Origin: a virus
DNA: 35,997 nt
IMG/VR virus record: IMGVR_UViG_3300017917_004268
Location: 1-35,997 of that record
Strand: one strand, 5' to 3'
Made by a program: the position numbers and the translations under genes. The notes under the pieces are model-generated. The model was not told the origin of the DNA and did no database searches. It saw nothing but the letters and a program-made list of their open reading frames with translations. Positions 29,299-35,598 of the stretch are shown here, piece by piece (within the stretch, counting starts at the first letter, position 1; each line of letters opens with the position of its first letter).

Positions 29299-29320
29299 CC
29301 TTTCTAAGTCTATTATATCA
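29299..29320 (-). promoter_or_regulatory. Promoter and ribosome site for the second oxygenase pair
   Basis: On the minus strand TGA-TATAAT (-10 at 29317-29312) is followed by AGAAAGG (29305-29299), 7 nt before the GTG at 29291. It is in the 29-bp gap behind the glycosyltransferase gene. Confidence 0.55.
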
Positions 29321-30247
29321 TTAGTCGATATATCTTATTTTTGTCATAAACTTTTTTGAATCTACATCTGTGTATACAGATAAGTCAGGATCATATTCAA
29401 CATCATCTAGTAAAAAAGGTAAATAGTTTAACTTTTCAAGATCTATGTTATGTATTCTAAAAAAAGAGGGTATGTCGCCCATTAAAGGTTCGTCAATATT
29501 GTCATATTTATTTTTTTGTTTTTTAAATAAATCTATCATCTGATTGTAATTATGATATTTAGAAAATGTGGTGTATAGGTCTTTTATCGTATCCTCAGAA
29601 TCCTTTACGTAAAAATCATCTGGACACGCATACATTTTTATATTATTAGCAAAATATAATATAGACATGACCTCTTCTTCTCCATAGTATTTCATATACC
29701 ATGGATAACCAACCTTTTTCAAAGTTTCTGTATATCCAAATATTAAATCTCTACTAACAAAATATGTTGGCTCTATTTTATCAATAATTTCTTCTTCTTT
29801 TTTTAAATAAAACAGTCCCTCATTACTTAAAGTAATTTTATTTTTTCCAGTAATAACATTATGCTTTCCTTTTAAATTTTTTAATAAAAATTCATCCCAG
29901 TCTTGACTTAAATATATATTGTCTGACATAAACATAGTATATGAATAGTTTGAACTTTTTAATACTTCGTTTTTATAATAACAGGGACTCTTTATTTTAT
30001 CCCAAAAAATATGAGTATAGTTAACATTTTTAAAATTATCGTAATATTCCCATTTATCCTCTAGTTGTTCGTTATAAAAACCAAATTGATTCCATTTAGT
30101 TAAAGGACTTTGATCAAAAACTTTTACAAATATATTATTTTTTTTAGAAGACATATCCAATAAATTAGAAACAACTTTTTTCAAATCTTTATTTTTATAA
30201 GAATATATTGTTACTAAAATTGGATTTGGTAAATCAGTATTCGTCAT
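29321..30247 (-). CDS. Glycosyltransferase, probable GlcNAc-transferase type
   Basis: This 308-aa protein begins PNPILVTIYSYKNKDLKKVV, resembling the (I/V)-x-(S/Y)-x-R-D start of GlcNAc-transferase (PF11397) proteins. SYTMFMSDNIYLSQDWDEFL is the acidic metal-binding region. YYGEEEVMSILYFANNIKMY fits the second acidic site (Y-G-E-E) of the family. It belongs to the same broad type as the gene at 23876. Its start lies 14 nt inside the previous gene. Very AT-rich, with long Lys/Asn runs. Confidence 0.68.
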   Translation of the reverse strand: MTNTDLPNPILVTIYSYKNKDLKKVVSNLLDMSSKKNNIFVKVFDQSPLTKWNQFGFYNEQLEDKWEYYDNFKNVNYTHIFWDKIKSPCYYKNEVLKSSNYSYTMFMSDNIYLSQDWDEFLLKNLKGKHNVITGKNKITLSNEGLFYLKKEEEIIDKIEPTYFVSRDLIFGYTETLKKVGYPWYMKYYGEEEVMSILYFANNIKMYACPDDFYVKDSEDTIKDLYTTFSKYHNYNQMIDLFKKQKNKYDNIDEPLMGDIPSFFRIHNIDLEKLNYLPFLLDDVEYDPDLSVYTDVDSKKFMTKIRYID

Positions 30248-30998
30248 AATCCTCTTTTAAACCTTTGGTTCCAAATATTTTTTTTCTCCAAGCAGTTTTT
30301 TTATAATATCCATAAAGCAAAGATCTTCTGTTCTCTGCTTTAAATTCATGATCATCAGATTTTTCTTGACTAGTATCTATCTCCATTTCCCAATTATCCC
30401 TTTTAAAAGGTATCATTTGAAAAACTGGAGTTCCTTTTTTAATTATTCCTTGAAAACCTCTTTTTAAAAAAAATGCAGTAAACACTGGTAATCCCCAAAT
30501 ATCTGATTCAACAATACCAGACATAGTTATAAACGGTAGATCATGTCTATTCATCGGATGTGTAATCAATACAGAATATCCTGGAGGCGTTTCGTAATAC
30601 CAATTCATTCTCCAACCATAATGTATTGGATGACAATTGTCTGGTACTGGTAAGTCTATTGTTGGTCTTTTATCCATAATCATTATATCTTTATCCCAAG
30701 ATAATCTTGGTTTTCCATTTTTATCTAACTCTACCAACAAATCATCTTCCAATAAATAATAATATCCAGCAGTCAAAGAATCAAAAAATGGCATGCACAT
30801 TTTAGTAGCAACTCTTGCACCATCCCCACCAATATTATTTACTGGACTTAAATATTTTTCATCATTCCATATCTCATGCTTTGCTAAACTTTTATACCAT
30901 TCTGGAACATGTTTTACTGCAGGTTCTGGTGCAATAAATGACTTGCTATGATTTGGTGCACCGCCAGGAGTAAAAGATATTTTTAATGAATCGCTCAT
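30234..30998 (-). CDS. Uncharacterised phage protein, family member 2
   Basis: This 254-aa relative of the genes at 16784 and 30998 has PAVKHVPEWYKSLAKHEIWN, MCMPFFDSLTAGYYYLLEDD, then PPGYSVLITHPMNRHDLPFI, GIVESDIW and GTPVFQMIPFKRDNW. The start shares TGATG with the preceding stop (ATG 30998); a GTG at 31001 is an alternative. Position between other decoration genes suggests a related function, perhaps a metal-dependent enzyme of double-stranded beta-helix type. Unknown function. Confidence 0.65.
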   Translation of the reverse strand: MSDSLKISFTPGGAPNHSKSFIAPEPAVKHVPEWYKSLAKHEIWNDEKYLSPVNNIGGDGARVATKMCMPFFDSLTAGYYYLLEDDLLVELDKNGKPRLSWDKDIMIMDKRPTIDLPVPDNCHPIHYGWRMNWYYETPPGYSVLITHPMNRHDLPFITMSGIVESDIWGLPVFTAFFLKRGFQGIIKKGTPVFQMIPFKRDNWEMEIDTSQEKSDDHEFKAENRRSLLYGYYKKTAWRKKIFGTKGLKEDYDEY

Positions 30999-31726
30999 CA
31001 CTTATATTCTTTTTTTTGTCTAAACTTTTCTTTATATGAATTTCTAAAACCACTTCTTACCAAAAGTCTTTGTCTTTCGATTTCACCTTTTGCTTCTATG
31101 TGAGGTATAAAATCTGATTCCCACATCTCTCTTTTAAATGGAATTGCTTGAACTAACGGAGTTCCTTGTTTAATTATTCCTTCAAAGTTTTTCTTAATGT
31201 ACATCGATAAATGCCCATCTGATGCAAAATAGTCTGTATCTATAATTGCTTCAAAAGCCTTAAAAGGAACCTGATCTCTATGATATGGGTGTGTAAAAAG
31301 AGTACTATATCCTTTAGGTGTCATCATTGCCCAAAATGGCAAAATTCTAAAAACTTGTTTGTGATAAATATCAAGATCTACTGGATATTCAGAAACCTGT
31401 TCATGAGTATGTGTTGCTATCATATCATTACCCAAAAATTTTAATTCGTTAGGAACGCTCCATGTTATTTTTTCTGGATTTGTTGTATTAACATATATGT
31501 CCATTGGAACTTTAAATATATATCCAGCAGTCATTAAATCAAAAATAGGCATGCATCTTTTTATGGTGCTGCTCATACTTCCTTTTGAAATATATTCTTT
31601 AAACTCATCTCCAATAAATCCTGGTTGTTTTTTGTACCATTCTGGCACGCATTTTATTGCTGGCTCTGGCTTTGGTACAAATGATTCTGTTTTGTCTGAA
31701 AACGGATAAAAACTAACCTTGTTCAT
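30998..31726 (-). CDS. Uncharacterised phage protein, family member 3
   Basis: This 242-aa relative of the genes at 16784 and 30234 carries KPEPAIKCVPEWYKKQPGF, then IKRCMPIFDLMTAGYIFKVP, PKGYSTLFTHPYHRDQVPFK, IIDTDYF and GTPLVQAIPFKREMW. Ribosome site TAGGAG precedes the ATG. It overlaps the upstream gene by 14 nt. Being directly beside member 2, it is probably the product of a tandem duplication; the 16784 copy is more divergent. Confidence 0.65.
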   Translation of the reverse strand: MNKVSFYPFSDKTESFVPKPEPAIKCVPEWYKKQPGFIGDEFKEYISKGSMSSTIKRCMPIFDLMTAGYIFKVPMDIYVNTTNPEKITWSVPNELKFLGNDMIATHTHEQVSEYPVDLDIYHKQVFRILPFWAMMTPKGYSTLFTHPYHRDQVPFKAFEAIIDTDYFASDGHLSMYIKKNFEGIIKQGTPLVQAIPFKREMWESDFIPHIEAKGEIERQRLLVRSGFRNSYKEKFRQKKEYK

Positions 31727-32420
31727 AAAATCTCCTAATGTCTTTTATAATTATATCATTTGCCTCAAAAACTATGTTATACATAGGAGACAATCTTTTT
31801 ATTTTTCCGTAATCCTTATCAATTATATGTTTTCCATATTTTTTAAATTGAAAATGAACAAAAGGTGGTTCTATTTCCTGTGTCGATAAAGGTATTTTTT
31901 TAAAAACTACGTTGCTCTCTAAAATAAAAAATGGTGAATCTTCTGCTTGTTTTATACTAACTTCAATATTTTCATCAAAAATCCAAGGCATATAAAATCT
32001 AAAAACATTGTCAAAACAATTTTTATTTGTGCTAATTTGATCAGATGGATAATACTGCCTTATCCATGGTCTATCTAAATTCCACATAAGATTTTCTTTA
32101 TATAGGCTAGGTCTTGACATTGTATCTATAATTTCAGGACTAATTGCCAAAAATATTTCAGCATGATTAGTTTGTTGAAGTGTAACTATATTATTAGATA
32201 TATCCAGTAACTTTGGCTTAATAGATAATCTAGAAGCATACATATTTACTGGTTTTAATATACTATTTCTATATTTGTTTAATCCATTTTGATAGGACAA
32301 CCATCTTGATGGAACTCTAGATCTTTTGTTGATCCACAAAAAAGATTCAGATTTTGATTTATTCCATATAAAAAAATCTTCTTTGAGTTCAGAGATAGAT
32401 TCGTTATTAGATTGTTTCAT
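31713..32420 (-). CDS. Uncharacterised protein (235 aa)
   Basis: No family is recognised. Features visible: an N-terminal polar stretch, WINKRSRVPSRWLSYQNGLN, then LMWNLDRPWIRQYYPSDQ, FRFYMPWIFDENIEV, EIEPPFVHFQFKKYGK and a terminal MYNIVFEANDIIIKDIRRFY. The late PFVHFQFKKYGK beta strand resembles a cupin-like core, so it may be a distant relative of the neighbouring family members. It overlaps neighbours by 14 nt on both sides, so it is in the same translation chain. Confidence 0.6.
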   Translation of the reverse strand: MKQSNNESISELKEDFFIWNKSKSESFLWINKRSRVPSRWLSYQNGLNKYRNSILKPVNMYASRLSIKPKLLDISNNIVTLQQTNHAEIFLAISPEIIDTMSRPSLYKENLMWNLDRPWIRQYYPSDQISTNKNCFDNVFRFYMPWIFDENIEVSIKQAEDSPFFILESNVVFKKIPLSTQEIEPPFVHFQFKKYGKHIIDKDYGKIKRLSPMYNIVFEANDIIIKDIRRFYEQG

Positions 32421-32892
32421 CCCAATCCTTGTTCAATAATTCTTTTGGAACTATTTTACCCCATTGAGTCTCAATACCAATCTTCCAACCCTCTTCTGCA
32501 GAAATCCATCCTAACAATCTTACAGTTCTATATTCTGCATCAGCCAACTCTGCACCCCAAATAACCCAATTTGGTTTTAATATATCTTTATCTCTTATTG
32601 TAGGTCCAGATTGCGTTCTTACTCTTCTTACTTCTATATTTGTTCCTACATCTGGCATATCTTTATATTTTTTATGTTTTCTTCCATCCCAAACAGATCC
32701 ATGCCAGTATTGATTTAAATATTTTGCAACTGCTAGTTCGCATATTGCAGATGCTGCTTGAGCATTTCTATCTTCTTCTTTATTATTGTTTTGATAATAT
32801 GACGCATCTGCTTTACCCCAGTTTTCTGTATATCTTCTAATACCAACCATATAAGCATGTTCATATTCCCATTGCTGTAATTCAATTAACAT
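32407..32892 (-). CDS. PD-(D/E)XK-like nuclease domain protein
   Basis: This 161-aa protein includes ASAICELAVAKYLNQYW (helix with Glu) and DMPDVGTNIEVRRVRTQS, which fits the P-D-x(n)-E-x-R/K active-site pattern (about residues 96-106). NWVIWGAELADAEYRTVRLL is the following strand pair. The Lys of the usual E-x-K is Arg here. Phage proteins of this type are often annotated as exonuclease-like or Cas4-like. It is the first protein gene after the tRNAs, with a ribosome site AAGGAAA. Activity is uncertain. Confidence 0.58.
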   Translation of the reverse strand: MLIELQQWEYEHAYMVGIRRYTENWGKADASYYQNNNKEEDRNAQAASAICELAVAKYLNQYWHGSVWDGRKHKKYKDMPDVGTNIEVRRVRTQSGPTIRDKDILKPNWVIWGAELADAEYRTVRLLGWISAEEGWKIGIETQWGKIVPKELLNKDWDETI

Positions 32893-32909
32893 TTATTTCC
32901 TTTTCTCTG

Positions 32910-32981
32910 AGCCTCGACTCAGGATTGAACTGAGGACCTTCCGCTTACAAGGCGGACGCACTACCACTGTGCTATCGAGGC
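32910..32981 (-). tRNA. tRNA-Thr (anticodon TGT)
   Basis: Minus strand. All arms pair: acceptor GCCTCGA/TCGAGGC, D-stem GCAC/GTGC, anticodon stem TCCGC/GCGGA with loop CTTGTAA (anticodon TGT), a 5-nt variable loop and T-stem CTCAG/CTGAG with TTCAATC loop. It reads ACA codons, favoured in AT-rich genes. CCA is not encoded. It lies 4 nt from the tRNA-Asn and in the same transcript as the subtilase gene. Confidence 0.9.
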
Positions 32982-32985
32982 AATG

Positions 32986-33058
32986 CTGGCGTGGTAGGAC
33001 TCGAACCTACGACTTGCAAATTAACAGTTTGCCACTCTGCCAACTGAGTTACACGCCA
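32986..33058 (-). tRNA. tRNA-Asn (anticodon GTT)
   Basis: Minus strand. Acceptor TGGCGTG/CACGCCA, D-stem ACTC/GAGT, anticodon stem GCAAA/TTTGC with loop CTGTTAA (anticodon GTT), 5-nt variable loop, T-stem GTAGG/CCTAC with TTCGAGT loop. Discriminator G. No encoded CCA. It reads AAC and AAT, and asparagine is very common in these AT-rich proteins, which gives a reason for the phage to keep it. Confidence 0.92.
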
Positions 33059-33065
33059 ATCCTTT

Positions 33066-33842
33066 TTATTCTGTAACTTGTACTAATTTATCAGTAACAG
33101 TTAATCCCTTTTGCCATTGTGTTGCTACTGCAATAGTTGCAGATGACGTTGTTTGAGGAATTAGGCCAAAAGATACTGATTGATAGTTAAATTTGCCAGT
33201 AGGTAAAACCCCAAAATAATCAGTATTTGCATCATGATTTCCTACAGGAAATGTTGAAACAGAAACTGTGTCTGTAATACATGCTGGATAGTTTACTGGT
33301 TTTTTGTTTGAATCGTTTCCAGTAGAAACGAAAACTGGAATGCCTTTAGAGTTTAAACTAGCAATCAAACTTCTAATTGCTGGATCAACAATTTTTACAT
33401 TAGTTAAACCAGAAGTTGATAATTTACACTCACCAGGCTTAGTCATATTTCCACTTAGGTTATATGAAAAAGATACTGCAGAGATATTAGAATTATTGGC
33501 ATCTACCCACTGTAATGCTGCTAAAAATGTGTTTCCACTAATTGTTGAAACATTGCCTTTTTTATCTACTGTAGATGATCTTAATAATATCAAAGGAACA
33601 TCGGGATTGTTTCTGCGAGCAACCTCTGCCATTGCAGTACCGTGATTTACTGCATCTGATACTCGATTTGATGGCTTTGCAGTATTAACACAATTATCTG
33701 CAGCAATACAAACCACTGTAGCATTTGGTATACGTGCATCAAAATAACTATCAATAATTACAATTGATCCACCTTGAACTCCATAAGATGGAACTGATAG
33801 CAATGATAGTAGTACGGATATTGCGATTATTATTTTTTTCAT
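33066..33842 (-). CDS. Secreted subtilisin-like (S8) serine protease
   Basis: This 258-aa protease has an N-terminal signal peptide (KKIIIAISVLLSLLSVPSY). The catalytic triad is Asp31 (IVIIDSYFD), His67 (NHGTAMAEV) and Ser234 (TTSSATIAVA), with oxyanion Asn176 (STGNDSNK). The serine motif differs from GTSMA: the glycine and alanine are changed, but Ser is in place. Cysteines 45/51, 139/188 could make two disulfides. There is no pro-domain, so folding may be unusual. A phage-coded secreted subtilase could cleave host surface proteins or act late in infection. The start overlaps the 59-aa gene by 4 nt (ATGA). Confidence 0.85.
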   Translation of the reverse strand: MKKIIIAISVLLSLLSVPSYGVQGGSIVIIDSYFDARIPNATVVCIAADNCVNTAKPSNRVSDAVNHGTAMAEVARRNNPDVPLILLRSSTVDKKGNVSTISGNTFLAALQWVDANNSNISAVSFSYNLSGNMTKPGECKLSTSGLTNVKIVDPAIRSLIASLNSKGIPVFVSTGNDSNKKPVNYPACITDTVSVSTFPVGNHDANTDYFGVLPTGKFNYQSVSFGLIPQTTSSATIAVATQWQKGLTVTDKLVQVTE

Positions 33843-34018
33843 TGTTCTTCTTTCAATCTAACAACAAAGCAGCAGGGATCTCCTCCTGCTTCCCATTCAT
33901 CTATTTCTTCCTGAGACATGTATTCAAAACCACCATCATGAGTATTGCAATATGGTTCAGTAATCCAACCATTCTCTATGCCAGTGATTATCCATTTCTC
34001 ATATTTATTTGTTTTCAT
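33839..34018 (-). CDS. Small actinophage-type protein (59 aa)
   Basis: This protein has WIITGIENGWITEPYCNTHD, MSQEEIDEWEAGGDPCCFVV and a terminal RLKEEQ. The pattern W..EPYC.THDG....-...E..E...GGDPC..VVR occurs in many small actinobacterial and actinophage proteins of unknown function. Cys residues 24, 49 and 50 with His27 could bind zinc. Its ATG follows a TATACT by 6 nt (leaderless), and it overlaps the subtilase gene by 4 nt. Confidence 0.68.
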   Translation of the reverse strand: MKTNKYEKWIITGIENGWITEPYCNTHDGGFEYMSQEEIDEWEAGGDPCCFVVRLKEEQ

Positions 34019-34024
34019 GTATTA

Positions 34025-34030
34025 AGTATA
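34025..34030 (-). promoter_or_regulatory. Leaderless promoter for the 59-aa gene
   Basis: On the minus strand TATACT (34030-34025) is followed by 6 nt and then the ATG at 34018. It starts 4 bp after the stop of the Ntn-hydrolase gene (34034-34036), which lets the subtilase unit be expressed separately. Confidence 0.5.
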
Positions 34031-34033
34031 CTA

Positions 34034-34555
34034 TTAAAGACTGACAGTGTCAACAGGTCCAACACAAGAAATTGAAAAATTTATTGCAGAATTTACTGCC
34101 TGAACCACTCTTGCTCTACCATTTTTTTGTTTTTGACTAGCATATAATGCACCGTAAGCAAATGATGCTCCTGATCCCATTGCTAAATAATCCTGATCGT
34201 ATTCATTTAAAGACATGTCTGCAGAATTATGTTCAAATATTCTACCTCTAACACAAATAATCATGCCAAAATCTGAATCTTTAGAAGTATCTATCCACCA
34301 CTTATCATAAAAATCTTTTAGGTATGTTACAAATTTAGTATACATAAATTTGTCTAAATTTCCTTCTGGCGTTGGTGGTTTAAAATTATGTCTAATTCTT
34401 TCACCATCTGCAGTCCCAGCATAACCAAGTAAGTATTGTCCAGTTTTCCAAACCTTTGGTGCTGATAATGTTAATATACTATCTTCATCTGATGCACCTC
34501 TGTCACCAGCCATAAATATTTTTTTATCTTGTCTAACAACTGCAATACATGTCAA
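34034..34555 (-). CDS. Proteasome beta/HslV-like Ntn hydrolase
   Basis: This 173-aa protein has the proteasome-beta/HslV fold signature. With the TTG start at 34555 the chain reads Met-Thr-Cys-Ile, so methionine removal leaves Thr1 as nucleophile. Counting from it, Asp17 falls in AGDRG and Lys33 in SAPKVW, exactly the catalytic positions of proteasome beta subunits. LLGYAGTADGERI matches HslV's AGFAGGTAD region, and YLAMGSGASFAYGAL matches the G-S-G-x-x-x-A-x-G-A-L strand of proteasome/HslV. No pro-peptide. Frames to 34597 are longer, but the Shine-Dalgarno GGAG is 9 nt from the TTG. Partner ATPase is not in the window; HslU-like regulator or the host's proteasome ATPase is possible. Confidence 0.82.
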   Translation of the reverse strand: MTCIAVVRQDKKIFMAGDRGASDEDSILTLSAPKVWKTGQYLLGYAGTADGERIRHNFKPPTPEGNLDKFMYTKFVTYLKDFYDKWWIDTSKDSDFGMIICVRGRIFEHNSADMSLNEYDQDYLAMGSGASFAYGALYASQKQKNGRARVVQAVNSAINFSISCVGPVDTVSL

Positions 34556-34587
34556 ATGAAACACTCTCCAGATTGGTATTATAGATA

Positions 34588-34627
34588 AGTATACCACTCA
34601 CCATAAATACTTGCAATAGGGTATACT
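34588..34627. promoter_or_regulatory. Divergent promoters of the Ntn hydrolase and RsmI-like genes
   Basis: Minus strand: TTGCAA (34616-34611), 17-bp spacer, TATACT (34593-34588, preceded by TGG), with a second TATAAT (34584-34579) and Shine-Dalgarno GGAG closer to the gene. Plus strand: TATACT (34622-34627) 7 nt before ATG 34635, leaderless. The minus-strand -35/-10 pair is one of the two best in the window. Confidence 0.6.
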
Positions 34628-34634
34628 GTTAAAT

Positions 34635-35315
34635 ATGCCTGGAATTTTAACAGTTGGTGCAGTTCATATTGGTAACCCAATGGACATGTCTCCAAATATC
34701 ATAAATAGTATTATAAATCATGATGTCATTGCAGTAGAAAATATTGATATTTTTAATGAATTATTAGATAATCTTAATATAAAAACAAAAGCACATATTG
34801 AAGAAATAGGAAGTTATCAAGATAAAGAAATAATGCTAAAAATAATAGAAATGCTAAAAAATAATAAAAATGTGCTACTTTTACCAGATAGAGGAACTGC
34901 TAGTTTTCATGATCCAGGAGATATTATTGTTAACTATGCATCACAAATTGGTATAAAGGTAACTTCTATACCTGGTCCAAACTGTCTAATTCCATCAATA
35001 GTTATATCTGGATTGGGCATAGATAAATTTATTTATGGCTCTAGAACTTCAGACAAAGAAGAGAGAGTTAAGTTTTTAACAAAATATAAAGATATGGAAC
35101 TTCCAATAGCATTTTTATCTACACCACGCTATATAGAAGATTTATTATTGGATGCTTTAGATATTTTAGGAGAAAATATTTATTGTGTAATTTGTATTGA
35201 ATTAACAACAAATCGTGAAAAAGTTATTAGATGTAATATAAAAGAAATGATTAAAAAATATTATAATAACGAACTTAATGGGGAGTCCGTTATTATAATG
35301 TGTCAAACTAATTAG
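34635..35315 (+). CDS. RsmI-like tetrapyrrole-methylase-fold protein, copy 3
   Basis: This 226-aa protein shares ILTVGAVHIGNPMDMSPNII at its start with copy 2 (V-G-x-x-H-I-G-x-x-x-D-M-S). It then has LLLPDRGTASFHDPGD (family D-x-G-T-x-x-x-x-D-P-G) and SIPGPNCLIPSIVISGLGID (family P-G-P-x-x...S-G-L). It appears to be an active-fold class III methyltransferase relative, but pocket residues differ from RsmI, and copies 2 and 3 may be a specialised phage branch. Leaderless promoter 7 nt upstream. The 3' end overlaps the convergent membrane gene by 8 nt. Substrate unknown. Confidence 0.74.
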   Translation: MPGILTVGAVHIGNPMDMSPNIINSIINHDVIAVENIDIFNELLDNLNIKTKAHIEEIGSYQDKEIMLKIIEMLKNNKNVLLLPDRGTASFHDPGDIIVNYASQIGIKVTSIPGPNCLIPSIVISGLGIDKFIYGSRTSDKEERVKFLTKYKDMELPIAFLSTPRYIEDLLLDALDILGENIYCVICIELTTNREKVIRCNIKEMIKKYYNNELNGESVIIMCQTN

Positions 35316-35598
35316 ATTTTTTATCTACTGAATTAAAAGCACTATTTATTTCATCAATGCTTAATCTTCCATCATCAATGAATCCTCTTGCTAGTTTTTC
35401 AACTACGGTTGCAACACCAAGAGTACCTGCAAGAATCACAGCACTTAAAGTATCGATACCAATGATTGCACCAGCACCAATTACGCCAAGACCATTAGCA
35501 GCAAATACAGCGATTATTCTAAATAAAATATTTTTAATACCACTGACTGCTCCCATTGCCTTTTCGTCATCTAATTTTGTTTCTTTTGCTTTTGCCAT
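35308..35598 (-). CDS. Small membrane protein, holin-like
   Basis: This is a 96-aa protein. Two hydrophobic spans lie about residues 22-45 (GIKNILFRIIAVFAANGLGV with following GAG) and 47-70 (DTLSAVILAGTLGVATVV), between a charged N-terminus (AKAKETKLDDEKAM) and a polar tail with RGFIDDGRLSIDEIN. This is the size and shape of a phage holin, and the tail could be a small regulatory domain. It starts with a strong ribosome site in GGAGGGGAA and follows the neighbouring gene directly. Confidence 0.6.
   Translation of the reverse strand: MAKAKETKLDDEKAMGAVSGIKNILFRIIAVFAANGLGVIGAGAIIGIDTLSAVILAGTLGVATVVEKLARGFIDDGRLSIDEINSAFNSVDKKSN

Noticed and set aside
33304-33645. 113-codon frame opposite the subtilase
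   Set aside because: Antisense to a gene with a complete catalytic triad; no independent evidence.
34556-34597. Longer N-terminus for the Ntn hydrolase
   Set aside because: It would bury the threonine nucleophile behind 14 extra residues and ignore the GGAG ribosome site placed for the TTG at 34555.
34635-35315. Cobalamin-pathway methylase
   Set aside because: The fold is shared, but no other cobalamin gene is present and the motif order fits RsmI better.
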